Positions 9,295-18,362 of a stretch of DNA of 64,000 bases are shown here, in pieces. This DNA comes from Pedobacter psychrophilus. GTDB lineage: Bacteria; Bacteroidota; Bacteroidia; Sphingobacteriales; Sphingobacteriaceae. The stretch lies in the NCBI RefSeq assembly GCF_001652725.1, contig NZ_LWHJ01000022.1, positions 742,009-806,008 of the forward strand. The letters are read 5' to 3'. Below the pieces are notes generated by a model. That model was given only the letters and a program-made list of their open reading frames with translations, was not told the DNA's origin and ran no database searches. Each line of letters starts with the position of its first letter. Position 1 is the first letter of the stretch. Position numbers and translations under genes: made by a program.

Positions 9295-9443
9295 ATCTGA
9301 ATCTTGATTTTCATGATTATAAGATTAACAGGATTTAAACTGAATTTCCATCCCGTCATGCTGACGCAACAAAGCATCTCACAAGCAGAGCTTACATTTG
9401 ATAATCAAAACTAGATTAGTGTAAATTGGTGCATTAGTGGCAG
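9295..9443. repeat. Intergenic patchwork of dispersed-repeat relics
   Basis: The gap between the propeller gene and the M20 peptidase is made of three repeat-like pieces. First is an AT-rich stretch (9295-9336) of short ATT/GATT words. Second is a CCCGTCATGCTGACG...AAGCATCTC piece (9352-9380), like the intergenic repeats I know from many Bacteroidota genomes. Third is 9414-9443, whose AAATTGGTGCA also occurs in the third unit of the array at 58719. No gene is visible here. Confidence 0.4.
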
Positions 9444-9449
9444 AAAAAA

Positions 9450-10892
9450 CTATTTATAATCCTTCATCAACAAATAATAGAAATTAATTCCGTTTTTAAA
9501 TTCCGAAATCTTAATTCTTTCATTAACTCCATGAAAACCCTCTGGGTCTGTAAATGGTGTAAATCTGAAAATTTGTGATGTATTTTCAGAAAAGTAACGA
9601 CTATCAGTTGCTCCTAAAACTAAATATGGGGCAACAATTATATCCTGTTTTATTTTACCAATAGTTGTTTGGATATATTTAAAACTTTCATCATTAATAT
9701 CAGCTATTTGTGTTGGAGAATTTCCTTTTCCAATAGGGATAATTTCTATTTCATTATTATCAATGGCTTTTCTAACATGGTTAATGACATCCTCTTGCGT
9801 TATTCCAGGTTGTGTTCTAAAATTTATAGTTGCTGTTGCTTCCCCAGGAATCAGATTTTCTTTAATCCCAGAATTGAATATTGTAGTTGCAGTTGTAGTT
9901 CTTATAGTAGCATTTCCTGCTCCGGATTTAGCATAAGAACTTTTAATAATCGATGAAAATAACCATTGATTTGCCATTGCCATCTTACTTATAAACGGCA
10001 TTTCAGGACCAACAAAAGATAAGAAATTTTGAACTATTGGGGTCAATTTTGCCGGAAAAGGATTTTCTTTTAATTTCACAACCGCTTTAGCCATTTCATC
10101 AATTGCTGTTCTTTCTTCGGGCATAGAAGAGTGTCCGCCAGGGATTTTTATTTTTAGTTTTAAAGTTTGATAACCTTTTTCTGCAATGCCCACAACTGCA
10201 GCCGTTTTGTTTAATCCTGGTACTTTGTATTCGGTAATAATTCCGCCCTCATCTAAAATAAAAGCTGGTTTAATTTTTCTTTCCTTAAATAGATTAGCAA
10301 TTGTTCTTGCTCCCCTCAATCCGCTTATTTCTTCATCATGGCCAATCACAAAATAAATATCTGATAATGGAATAAAACCTTGTTTTAACAATAATTCGGC
10401 ACTTTCTAAAATAGCTATTAAACTTCCTTTATCATCTATTGTGCCCCTTCCATAAATAAATCCGCTTTTTACAGTCCCAGAAAATGGCAACGCATCCCAA
10501 TCTTTTTCAGTTGCTTTTTCAATGGGTACAACATCTTGATGAGCCATTAAAACTATTGGTTTGACTTTCGCCGATTTTCCTTTCCAATGTAAAATCAAAC
10601 TGAGATCATTTACTTTTTCTAATTTCATTTTAGAAAAAACCAACGGATAAGCCTCTATTAAATATTTTTGAAAACCTATAAACTGGCTACTATCAATTTT
10701 TGAGTCATCATAAGAAATTGTTCTAAAATTAATTGCTTTTTGAAGGTGATTAATGCAAGAATCGTTTAAACTAATTTTTGGGGCTAAATGAACTTTTACC
10801 TGTTTGCTCTTAAAAGTTAATGTTCTAAAAAGAATGATGATTATAAGTATGAGAAATAAAACTCCGATAATTTTTAAAAGCTTTTTCATCAT
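9450..10892 (-). CDS. M20 family metallopeptidase, membrane-anchored
   Basis: The 480-residue protein has an N-terminal hydrophobic anchor (about residues 4-24), so the enzyme domain probably faces the periplasm. M20 metal-ligand motifs are present: MAHQDVVP, GRGTIDDKGS, and the general-base region HDEEISG. DEGG and GGHSSMP follow, and the last His ligand is probably in PEGFHGVNE. The arrangement matches carboxypeptidase-like M20 enzymes of the PM20D1/CPS1 group, which hydrolyse or form N-acyl amino acids or cut dipeptides. Substrate is not determined. It is a single gene, with its start about 110 bases from the end of the next leftward gene. Confidence 0.9.
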   Translation of the reverse strand: MMKKLLKIIGVLFLILIIIILFRTLTFKSKQVKVHLAPKISLNDSCINHLQKAINFRTISYDDSKIDSSQFIGFQKYLIEAYPLVFSKMKLEKVNDLSLILHWKGKSAKVKPIVLMAHQDVVPIEKATEKDWDALPFSGTVKSGFIYGRGTIDDKGSLIAILESAELLLKQGFIPLSDIYFVIGHDEEISGLRGARTIANLFKERKIKPAFILDEGGIITEYKVPGLNKTAAVVGIAEKGYQTLKLKIKIPGGHSSMPEERTAIDEMAKAVVKLKENPFPAKLTPIVQNFLSFVGPEMPFISKMAMANQWLFSSIIKSSYAKSGAGNATIRTTTATTIFNSGIKENLIPGEATATINFRTQPGITQEDVINHVRKAIDNNEIEIIPIGKGNSPTQIADINDESFKYIQTTIGKIKQDIIVAPYLVLGATDSRYFSENTSQIFRFTPFTDPEGFHGVNERIKISEFKNGINFYYLLMKDYK

Positions 10893-11000
10893 TTATAATA
10901 ATTAGTTTATTTAGAATGTAATTAAATGAAATCACAAACATTAATTTTTTGCTTTAAGCTTTATGCCATTTGCTTTAAGCTTGTTCAAATAAATTAAAGG

Positions 11001-12170
11001 TTATCTCCTTTTTGATTTTTCCCAGGCGGCAGATTGTTTCCCTTTAAAATAACGAATTGCCCCCGCCATTGCAGCATAATTCATTAAACTAAAATAAAAC
11101 GGAATAAAAAATATTTTAATTTTCATCTTTTTACCTTCTAAAATATATCCCATTAAAGAAGCGATATAGAATAAAATCTGCCCTAATAAAATGATTTGGT
11201 ATAAATGTAATTGTGGATTTTGATAACAAATAATAAAGTTTAAAATTAAAACCAACATCATTAACCAAGGTGTAATTGCCCATCTTAACACCCTGTGACT
11301 GATATATTGAAATGTTAATATTGGGTTTATAAATGGATTAGCAGATTTTTTTAATCTCATGATAGATTGAATGCCGCCTGCTGCAATTCTAATCTTTCTT
11401 TTTAATTCTTCATAACTATCAGCCGAAGCTGTTTCTAATGCATAAGCATTTGGTTCGTAAGCAATAATGTAACCTTTTTCAGCAATGCGCATAGCAATCA
11501 TGTGATCGTCTATGATGGTATCACTTTCCACGGGTTGGTAAAGATTTGTCCTGATGCTAAATAACTCACCAGCGGCACCAACATTAGAATATAGTTCGTA
11601 ATCCCATTTTTTTAATGACGATTCATATTTCCAATAGAAACCTTCCCCAGCGGCACTTGCATCTGCTGAATCAGCTACTAAAATTCTTTTTTCTCCTGCA
11701 ACAGCACCTACTTTTGGATTTTCATAATGCTTTACCAATTCTTTAATGGCTTTAGGATTTAAAAAAGTATTAGCATCAGTAAAAACAATAATATCTTCTT
11801 GAATGAAAGGAATAACTCTTTTAATGGCTGCCATTTTGCCGTTTCTTTCCTCTATATGCAATAATTCAACAGCATTATTTTCTGCAACTATTTTTGGAGT
11901 TTTGTCAGAAGAGCCATCAGTTATAAAAATAATTCTTAATTTTTCTTTTGGATAATCTAACGCTAAACAGTCTTCAATTTTTTCTTTAATGATACTTTCT
12001 TCATTGTAAGCGGCAATAATTAAGGCAACGGATGGTAGCGTTGTGGTTTGATTAAATATAAATGGTTTTGAAAATAATCTTTTTATACGGATAATGATAT
12101 AAAGCAAAATTCCGTATCCTAAAAATGTATAGAAAATGATAAACAGACAAATCCAAAAAAGAATAATCAT
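11001..12170 (-). CDS. Glycosyltransferase family 2, membrane-bound
   Basis: The protein has 389 residues. An N-terminal membrane segment (1-25) is followed by a GT-A domain with IAAYNEE, ITDGSSD, FTDANTF (DxD-type) and DDHMIAMRI. At least three C-terminal hydrophobic segments follow (about 285-370). This architecture is that of processive or exopolysaccharide GT2 enzymes that use a nucleotide sugar at the cytoplasmic face. It lies one base after another GT2 gene (12172-13083) on the same strand, so the two form a leftward operon beside the surface-polysaccharide cluster. The acceptor and sugar are unknown. Confidence 0.9.
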   Translation of the reverse strand: MIILFWICLFIIFYTFLGYGILLYIIIRIKRLFSKPFIFNQTTTLPSVALIIAAYNEESIIKEKIEDCLALDYPKEKLRIIFITDGSSDKTPKIVAENNAVELLHIEERNGKMAAIKRVIPFIQEDIIVFTDANTFLNPKAIKELVKHYENPKVGAVAGEKRILVADSADASAAGEGFYWKYESSLKKWDYELYSNVGAAGELFSIRTNLYQPVESDTIIDDHMIAMRIAEKGYIIAYEPNAYALETASADSYEELKRKIRIAAGGIQSIMRLKKSANPFINPILTFQYISHRVLRWAITPWLMMLVLILNFIICYQNPQLHLYQIILLGQILFYIASLMGYILEGKKMKIKIFFIPFYFSLMNYAAMAGAIRYFKGKQSAAWEKSKRR

Positions 12171-12171
12171 A

Positions 12172-13083
12172 TTAATTTATCTTAAAACCTAAGTCTTTAC
12201 TATTTTTTTGATGAGTGAAATTCCACATCAAACCTTTTATTACCCATTTTACTAAATCTTTACGCCCTTTGTTTCTTAAACTAATAATTGCTTTAGGACA
12301 TGCTATTAAAACGTAATAAATTGTAAATAAAAAAGTGTTAAATGTTGAGGTATTCTTACGGATAAATAACATCCGATTTCGCGTTATAAAATAAGTTTTA
12401 ACAGCACTTTCTTTCCCAACTGTGATAGATTCTTTATGGAAAATATGAGTTTTACCAGTAAAGTTGATGGTTTTCCCAACTTTTTTAAACTTTTCGCACC
12501 AATCTAATTCTTCGTAATAAAGAAAATAATTTTCATCCATTAAGCCAGCTTCATTTAAATATTCTTTTCTACAAATTACAGCTGCACCATGGCAAAATCC
12601 TGTTTCTTTGGTAACTCCATTGTACTGGCCTTTATTTTTTTCTGATTGCCCAATTTGAGAATTTCTTGCTGTAATATAGTTTAAAGGCGTATATCCTGCA
12701 TATTGTATGATACTTCTATCATCATCATAAAGAATTAATGGAGAAAGTAAACCAATTTTGTCATCACTCTTTAATTCCTCAACTAAGGTTTCTATAAAAC
12801 CTTTTGGTATCTCGGTATCATTATTTAAAAGCAACAAATAATCGCCTTTGGCAAAAGAAATTCCAAAATTATTACCTCCAGCGAAACCTAAATTAACTTT
12901 TGAACGAATAAAGACTAAATCAGAAATTATGTTCTTGAATTCGCTTTCAAAATTTTCATCACTAGCGTTATCAACCAATATAACTTCCACATTATTACCG
13001 TAATGTTTTTTAATTGATAAAAGTAACTCACAAGTTGCTTTTGGCTGATTAAAATTTACGGTTATGATAGAAACTGATTTCAT
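12172..13083 (-). CDS. Glycosyltransferase family 2 (rhamnosyltransferase-like)
   Basis: The 303-residue protein has a GT2 fold without large membrane domains. Motifs are SIITVNFNQ, DNASDENF, LNLGFAGGNNFG-type sequence (here VNLGFAGGNNFG), LLLNNDTEIP as the DxD-like site, and FLYYEELDWCEK. This set is typical of WbbL/RfbF-like transferases that add deoxysugars to a lipid-linked glycan. It is the first gene of the leftward pair and diverges from the partner-switching operon that starts at 13142, with only 58 bases between the two starts. Confidence 0.9.
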   Translation of the reverse strand: MKSVSIITVNFNQPKATCELLLSIKKHYGNNVEVILVDNASDENFESEFKNIISDLVFIRSKVNLGFAGGNNFGISFAKGDYLLLLNNDTEIPKGFIETLVEELKSDDKIGLLSPLILYDDDRSIIQYAGYTPLNYITARNSQIGQSEKNKGQYNGVTKETGFCHGAAVICRKEYLNEAGLMDENYFLYYEELDWCEKFKKVGKTINFTGKTHIFHKESITVGKESAVKTYFITRNRMLFIRKNTSTFNTFLFTIYYVLIACPKAIISLRNKGRKDLVKWVIKGLMWNFTHQKNSKDLGFKIN

Positions 13084-13141
13084 ATATAATATTGAGTGAC
13101 AAAATAGAATAATTTTAATAGGTAAAAAAACATTTTAAGAT

Positions 13142-13651
13142 ATGGAAAATAGCTCTGCGTTAAGAAAACAAGAAAAGTCTGTTGAGAGCAAATTGAACGA
13201 ACTTATTTTTTTATTAAATAATGGGGAAATTAATTCTAATGGAATAAAATTCACCGATAAAACAAATATCGAAGTAGGAACACAATTAAGTGAGCCAGAA
13301 TTAATTGCAGAGTTTAAAAAGGTAGATGATGATGAACTGACAAGATTAGAAAAATTAGATAAAATAGATTTGATTTTACAATCCAATTTTATTGATACTA
13401 AGGTTGTGAAATCTATCGCTATAAAAAGATATTCAGAATTCATTATTCAAGGTTTAATTGGGATAGTGATGCTAACTTTAGGTTTTGCTATGATTATTTT
13501 ACCTTCTCCTGCATATTTCGAAATGTTTACTATCTTCCATTTTACAACTAATGATGGATTTACTTTAATGGATTTAATTTCTTTAATAGTCATATTAACA
13601 GGGGTTTTTCTTATTATTAAGGGATATTTCAAATTCGCAGAACAATACTAA
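13142..13651 (+). CDS. Two-helix membrane protein, first gene of a signalling operon
   Basis: I do not recognise a named family. The 169-residue protein has a soluble charged N-terminal part (1-105) with predicted helices such as ESKLNELIFLLNNGEIN and DELTRLEKLDKIDLILQ. Two transmembrane segments follow (about 108-128 and 142-163) with an aromatic loop between them. It lies 2 bases before the GTG start of the receiver-PP2C gene and is presumably co-transcribed. From context it may be a sensor, anchor or downstream partner of the phosphatase/STAS/kinase set; that role is inference. Confidence 0.7.
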   Translation: MENSSALRKQEKSVESKLNELIFLLNNGEINSNGIKFTDKTNIEVGTQLSEPELIAEFKKVDDDELTRLEKLDKIDLILQSNFIDTKVVKSIAIKRYSEFIIQGLIGIVMLTLGFAMIILPSPAYFEMFTIFHFTTNDGFTLMDLISLIVILTGVFLIIKGYFKFAEQY

Positions 13652-13653
13652 CA

Positions 13654-14778
13654 GTGGAAAAGAGAATTTTAGTTGTAGATGATGAGCTAATACAGCTAAT
13701 GCTATTGCAAAAAATGCTTGAAAGTGCAGGTTTTTTAGTTACCAAAGCACAATCAGTTTTAGATGCAATGGATATTCTTAAAGACAATGTCCCAGATTTA
13801 ATTATCTCTGATTTAGAAATGGATCAGTTAGATGGATTTGAGTTTAAAGAAATCCTGTTAAGTAGTGAAAAATATCAAAACATTCCTTTCTTATTCTTAA
13901 CAGCGCATAACAAAGAAGTTTTTATAGAAAAGGGACTTTCATTAAAAGCGATTGATTATATCCCAAAAGGGATTCCGAAAGAGCAATTAATCGCAAAAAT
14001 CAATAATATTTTAGATACCGTAAAAGACCAGAAAGACCAATCTGTTAATGAATTAAAAATGGTTGCCGATAGGTTAAACCTTAAAAATGTACCCACCAAA
14101 AATTTAAAACTTAAAAATTTTCAGATTGAAATTTTCCATCAAACTTTTCAAAATCATCCCGGTGGCGATTTTATTGATTTGATAAGAATTGATGATCGGT
14201 TTACATTTTTAGTTTTAGGAGATGTAATGGGAAAAAAATGGGGAGCCTGGTTTTTTTCATTCACATTTTTGTCATACATCAGATCTGCTATTCGGTTATG
14301 TGTTTTTGATGGAAATTTATCTGTTGCCAAAATTATGCAGCGCATAAATCAGGTAATCCATGTTGATGATTTTCTGGATGATATTTACTCTACCTTAAGT
14401 TTGGTTTTAATTGATGATGAGAAAGGTGAAATAACCTATTCTGGTGCAAGTGATTTGCCTTTATTGAAATATCAAACTGAGACAAACAAAATTGAGCAAT
14501 ATAAATCTAAAGGCTTGTTGTTAGGCTTTTTTGAAAATGGGAATTTTAACGAACAAAATATCAGCACTATAGCAAATGATCAGCTTTTTTTATTATCAGA
14601 CGGAGTAATAGATTATGAAGCAAATGGTGTTAAAAAAACTGATATTAATTTGTTTATCAATCAATTAGAAACATTATTATCTGCAAACAAAACATTTGAT
14701 GAAATCACTGCTGGTATATTTAATAAAGAAAAATACCAGGTAGATGATTGTAGTTTAATACAAATTAAAAGAATATAG
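13654..14778 (+). CDS. Response regulator with C-terminal PP2C (SpoIIE/RsbU-type) phosphatase
   Basis: Translation starts at GTG two bases after the previous stop. Residues 1-120 form a receiver domain with VVDDE, the phosphoacceptor in LIISDLEM and the Lys of YIPKGIP. After a linker, residues 160-374 form a PP2C-like serine phosphatase with HPGGDFIDL, VLGDVMGKKWGAW, LLSDGVIDYE and VDDCSLI; the metal-binding aspartates are kept. Such proteins dephosphorylate STAS-domain anti-anti-sigma factors when the receiver is phosphorylated. The next two genes encode a STAS protein and a HATPase kinase, so the full partner-switching set is present. No histidine kinase lies nearby. Confidence 0.93.
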   Translation: MEKRILVVDDELIQLMLLQKMLESAGFLVTKAQSVLDAMDILKDNVPDLIISDLEMDQLDGFEFKEILLSSEKYQNIPFLFLTAHNKEVFIEKGLSLKAIDYIPKGIPKEQLIAKINNILDTVKDQKDQSVNELKMVADRLNLKNVPTKNLKLKNFQIEIFHQTFQNHPGGDFIDLIRIDDRFTFLVLGDVMGKKWGAWFFSFTFLSYIRSAIRLCVFDGNLSVAKIMQRINQVIHVDDFLDDIYSTLSLVLIDDEKGEITYSGASDLPLLKYQTETNKIEQYKSKGLLLGFFENGNFNEQNISTIANDQLFLLSDGVIDYEANGVKKTDINLFINQLETLLSANKTFDEITAGIFNKEKYQVDDCSLIQIKRI

Positions 14779-14780
14779 AA

Positions 14781-15119
14781 ATGAATTTTACAAAAGAAAT
14801 TTCTGGAGACATTACCATTATAAAATTGTCTTTAGTTGAGGCAAGTTTAAATGAATCTGATGAGTTTAAAGCTTTTATATATGATAATTGTGCAGATGTA
14901 TCACCTAAAATGGTGATTGATTTAAACAATGTTCTCTATATGGATAGTTCGTTTATTGGCGCTTTGGTCGCTGGACTTAAGAAAGTGCTTTCTAAAAAAG
15001 GAGAGATTGCTTTAGCAAATATCAGTAATGATGTTATGGCTTTATTTGAAATGACCCGTTTAGATAAGGTTTTTAAAATTTATGATAATACCGAAGAGGC
15101 AATAAAGAGTTTGAAATAA
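14781..15119 (+). CDS. STAS-domain anti-sigma-factor antagonist
   Basis: A 112-residue single STAS domain. The phosphorylatable Ser is in the MDSSFIGALVAG motif, after MVIDLNNVLY, as in SpoIIAA/RsbV. In partner switching the unphosphorylated protein binds the HATPase kinase and releases its target. The gene lies 2 bases after the phosphatase gene and overlaps the kinase gene by one base (TAATG), which suggests stoichiometric expression. Confidence 0.92.
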   Translation: MNFTKEISGDITIIKLSLVEASLNESDEFKAFIYDNCADVSPKMVIDLNNVLYMDSSFIGALVAGLKKVLSKKGEIALANISNDVMALFEMTRLDKVFKIYDNTEEAIKSLK

Positions 15120-15667
15120 TGGTGGTTAAAACTGGTAATCTTACTTTAGAAATTCCCGTTCAAATTACATCTTACAGATTATTTATAGATCAATGTTTAG
15201 AATTTGCTATCGAAAATTCTTCATTAGGTAATGATTTTAAAAGAACTGCCAAGTTTAAATTAGCCATTATGGAACTTCTTACAAATGCAATGAAGCATTG
15301 TAAAGTGGTTTCTTATATAGATATCCAATGTTATCCTGATAAAGTTGTTGTCAAAAAAATAGATAGCGGGCAACGTTTTACATTTAAAGATGTAGATACC
15401 GATCAGCATTACGATTTTCCTATTGATCCATTTACAGAACCTTCAAAAATTAATGCTCGTTTAGGAAATAATTATACGCTTTTTATCAATATCAAAACCA
15501 AAAACCAAATCGAATTTTTAGAACCTCCTGTAATAGATTACCTTTCTATAGACGAAGTTCCAGAAAATTTTGGTTTGATGATTATTAAACAATGTTGTGA
15601 TACTTTTCATTACAACTATAATAAAGTACTTTCCCAAAACATTTTTGAGGTGATCTTCAAACTTTAA
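15119..15667 (+). CDS. HATPase_c serine kinase (RsbW/SpoIIAB-like anti-sigma regulatory factor)
   Basis: The 182-residue protein carries the GHKL N-box (KLAIMELLTNAMKHCK), a KIDSG segment at the D-x-G position, and a C-terminal FGLMIIKQCCD helix. It resembles RsbW-type kinases that phosphorylate the STAS partner. An insert of about 50 residues between the second box and the C-terminal motif is longer than in RsbW. Its final target is unknown: no sigma factor gene is linked. A complete polysaccharide cluster follows 75 bases downstream, so control of envelope glycan production is a plausible but unproven output. Confidence 0.85.
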   Translation: MVVKTGNLTLEIPVQITSYRLFIDQCLEFAIENSSLGNDFKRTAKFKLAIMELLTNAMKHCKVVSYIDIQCYPDKVVVKKIDSGQRFTFKDVDTDQHYDFPIDPFTEPSKINARLGNNYTLFINIKTKNQIEFLEPPVIDYLSIDEVPENFGLMIIKQCCDTFHYNYNKVLSQNIFEVIFKL

Positions 15668-15742
15668 AAACAGCAATTCCGGCTTGCTATATATTCTTTA
15701 TTTAATGATAAGGATTTTATATTTTCGCATAATCTATTTATA

Positions 15743-16639
15743 ATGACTACTCAAAAAGATAAAATTCATATAGCCTTAGCCAGTAATAATGGTTATGTGG
15801 TTTTATTAGCAGCTTTAATAAAATCAATAGATGAAAATCATAAAAGCGACGAAGAAATTGTTTTTTATATTTTAAACGATAAAATATCCTCAAAAAATCA
15901 AAATAAAGTAAACGCATCAGTAAGCAATTCACCAAAAATTATATTAAAATGGATTGATGCTGAAAATGTTTTTCCTGAGAATGTGAAATTCCCGAAAGAT
16001 AATTCCGCTTTTCCAAAAACTGCTTATTTAAGATTATTTGCGCCATATATTTTAGATATCGAGATCAAAAAACTCCTTTATTTTGATGTTGATATGATTG
16101 TAAAAGATGATGTTTCAGAACTTTGGAATATAGATTTAAAAGGATACACCATGGCTGCAGTTTTGGATGTTGGCAAAACAGTAGGTTGCGCTTGGGGCGG
16201 GATTCCAAATTATAAAGAATTAGGTTTGCCAGCAGATGCAAAATATTTTAACTCGGGTTTGATGATTATTGATTGCGAGAAATGGCGTTTAGAAAATATC
16301 CCACAAAAGGTATTTAAAGCAATGGATGATCATATAGAACATGTTAATTATGCAGATCAATATGGTTTAAATGTGGTTTTTGCACAAAATTGGTTAGAGA
16401 TTGACCCCATGTGGAATTGGTTTGCAAATAATTACCATCCCAAACCAAAATGTATTCACTTCTTAGATATTAAACCCTTTTTTAAATCATACCAATCTGA
16501 TGAGCAGTTTAGAAAAGAATTTTTTAAATATCTAGACAAAACACCCTGGAAAGGAATGCCTTTAAAAAGTGATTTTTATAGATTGCTTCATAAAGCGATG
16601 ATCAAATTCAAGAAAAAATTAAAAGTTGTATTGCCTTAA
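15743..16639 (+). CDS. Glycosyltransferase family 8
   Basis: A 298-residue GT8 protein with IALASNNGYVVLLAALIKSI at the N-terminus, the DxD metal/nucleotide site in LLYFDVDMIVKDD, YFNSGLMIIDCEKWR, and a C-terminal IHFLDIKPF motif. GT8 enzymes are retaining transferases, such as LPS galactosyl- and glucosyltransferases. It is the first sugar transferase of the rightward cluster and lies 75 bases after the kinase gene; no terminator is seen in that gap, so readthrough from the signalling genes is possible. Confidence 0.92.
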   Translation: MTTQKDKIHIALASNNGYVVLLAALIKSIDENHKSDEEIVFYILNDKISSKNQNKVNASVSNSPKIILKWIDAENVFPENVKFPKDNSAFPKTAYLRLFAPYILDIEIKKLLYFDVDMIVKDDVSELWNIDLKGYTMAAVLDVGKTVGCAWGGIPNYKELGLPADAKYFNSGLMIIDCEKWRLENIPQKVFKAMDDHIEHVNYADQYGLNVVFAQNWLEIDPMWNWFANNYHPKPKCIHFLDIKPFFKSYQSDEQFRKEFFKYLDKTPWKGMPLKSDFYRLLHKAMIKFKKKLKVVLP

Positions 16640-16692
16640 AAGATTTTTATCTTACTTTGAGGTAAAGTTTTAATTGTAACTTCCTATAATTC

Positions 16693-17472
16693 ATGACTAT
16701 CTTTAATGATATTACTTTATTAATTACGCATTACAATAGAAGTAAATCTTTAGAGCAACTCTTAAAAACTTTTGCAGCATTAGAAATGCAATTTGGTAAT
16801 ATTATAGTTTCTGATGATGCAAGTAACCCACAACATCTAAATCACGTAAAAGAATTGCAACAACTGTTTAATTTTGAGCTGATTACAGCGCCTTTAAATA
16901 GAGGGTTGGGAAATAACATCAATAAAGGGCAAGACGCTGTTAAGACGCTTTATACATTGTACATACAAGAAGATTTTATACCGAAACCAAAATTTGTAGA
17001 GAAATTAAAATTGGCTCATCAGTTTATGCAACAAGAACCAGATTTAGATTTGGTAAGGTTTTACGCCTATTTTAAATATCCATTTTTAAAAGATATTAAG
17101 GGCGGTTTTGGAAAAGTTGTTTTTAAATCCTTAAATATTTGGGAAGGTTATAGAAAATTTTATGTTTATAGCGACCATCCACATTTACGTAGAAGCAACT
17201 TTTTTGAAAAATTTGGAAGGTATAAAGAAGGAATAAAATCTGATCGTACAGAATACAAAATGATGATGCAGGTTTTAAGTAAAAAACCAAAGGTTTATTT
17301 TTATGAAAATATAAACGAACTGATTGATCAGGAAAATACAAGCCAAGAGCCAAGTACTGTTAAACGTAACTTTTGGAGAAATAACAATAGTTTTTTAGTG
17401 GATAAATTAAGAGAGGTTTATCGTTATCTGAGATTTAATATCGATTTAGTAATTTATAAACTTAAAGGATAA
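16693..17472 (+). CDS. Glycosyltransferase family 2
   Basis: The protein has 259 residues. The GT2 start LLITHYNRSKSLEQLLKTF and the nucleotide-binding IIVSDDASN are clear, followed by LNRGLGNNINKG and LYIQEDFIPKP at the acceptor/metal site. The C-terminal half is aromatic and basic with no membrane segment. It probably adds one sugar to the repeat unit assembled by this cluster. The stop overlaps the next ATG by one base. Its leader contains GTAAAGTTTTAATT, shared with the DUF2147 gene at 7817. Confidence 0.85.
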   Translation: MTIFNDITLLITHYNRSKSLEQLLKTFAALEMQFGNIIVSDDASNPQHLNHVKELQQLFNFELITAPLNRGLGNNINKGQDAVKTLYTLYIQEDFIPKPKFVEKLKLAHQFMQQEPDLDLVRFYAYFKYPFLKDIKGGFGKVVFKSLNIWEGYRKFYVYSDHPHLRRSNFFEKFGRYKEGIKSDRTEYKMMMQVLSKKPKVYFYENINELIDQENTSQEPSTVKRNFWRNNNSFLVDKLREVYRYLRFNIDLVIYKLKG

Positions 17473-18362
17473 TGATGTATGTAGCGCCTTTCAGTTTGCC
17501 AGGTTGGTTAAAGCCACATCAATATATAAATAGGAGTTTTTCTGATTTAAATATAAATGAGGTTAATGCAATAAAAACAGGCTTAAGTAAATTGCAATCA
17601 TCTGAACCAGAAATATCTATTATAATCCCTGCTTGGAACGAAGAAAACAACATTTTCAGGACACTATCGTCACTATCAGCAAGTGAGACTGACAAAAAAG
17701 TGGAGTTGATTGTTGTCAATAATAATTCAACCGATGAAACACAAAAAATTTTAGATGAATTAGGCATAAAAAGTTTATTTCAACCTCAACAGGGCATCAC
17801 TTACGCAAGGCAAGTAGGTTTAGAAAACGCTAAAGGGAAATATCATCTTTGTGCAGATTCTGACACTTTTTATCCACCAAAATGGATTGATACGATGGTA
17901 AAACCATTGGAAGATTCAGAGAAAATTGTTGGTGTTTACGCTAGATATGCTTTTATCCCCGAAAGGGAAGGAGAACGTTTTTTCTTTTGGGTTTATGAAA
18001 GGTTGGCCGGAATTATCATTAGACTCAGGAAAAGAAAAAGAGAGCACATCAATTTTTTAGGTTTCAATATGGGTTTTAAAACTGCAGTGGGATTAGAAAA
18101 TGGTGGTTTTAAGGTAAAAAATGTTCGTAAATTCGACAATATTTTAGGAAGCGATGATTACGTTGATGAATCTGAAGATGGAAGAATGGCCGTTAACTTG
18201 ATGAAATCTGGAGATTTACATTTAATCATTGATACAAATGCAAGGGTATTTACATCATCAAGAAGATTATTGGCCGAAGGAGGTATTTTAAAAGCTTTTA
18301 ATCATAGATTTAAGCTTCATACAAAAAGATTATCTGAATATTTAAACGGTAATAAAATTTGA
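17472..18362 (+). CDS. Glycosyltransferase family 2
   Basis: The 296-residue protein has ISIIIPAWNEENNIFRTL, VVNNNSTDETQ, GITYARQVGLENAKGKY and CADSDTFYP (the DxD site). The second half includes GSDDYVDESEDGRMAVNLM, a catalytic ED-like motif. It is a soluble GT-A enzyme. The start is ATGATG overlapping the previous stop, and its own stop overlaps the TTG start of the next gene. The chain of overlaps says these genes are one operon. Confidence 0.88.
   Translation: MMYVAPFSLPGWLKPHQYINRSFSDLNINEVNAIKTGLSKLQSSEPEISIIIPAWNEENNIFRTLSSLSASETDKKVELIVVNNNSTDETQKILDELGIKSLFQPQQGITYARQVGLENAKGKYHLCADSDTFYPPKWIDTMVKPLEDSEKIVGVYARYAFIPEREGERFFFWVYERLAGIIIRLRKRKREHINFLGFNMGFKTAVGLENGGFKVKNVRKFDNILGSDDYVDESEDGRMAVNLMKSGDLHLIIDTNARVFTSSRRLLAEGGILKAFNHRFKLHTKRLSEYLNGNKI

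Noticed and set aside
9669..9956. Plus-strand ORF of 95 residues
   Set aside because: Antisense to the M20 peptidase; composition (Cys/Ser runs) is that of a shadow frame.
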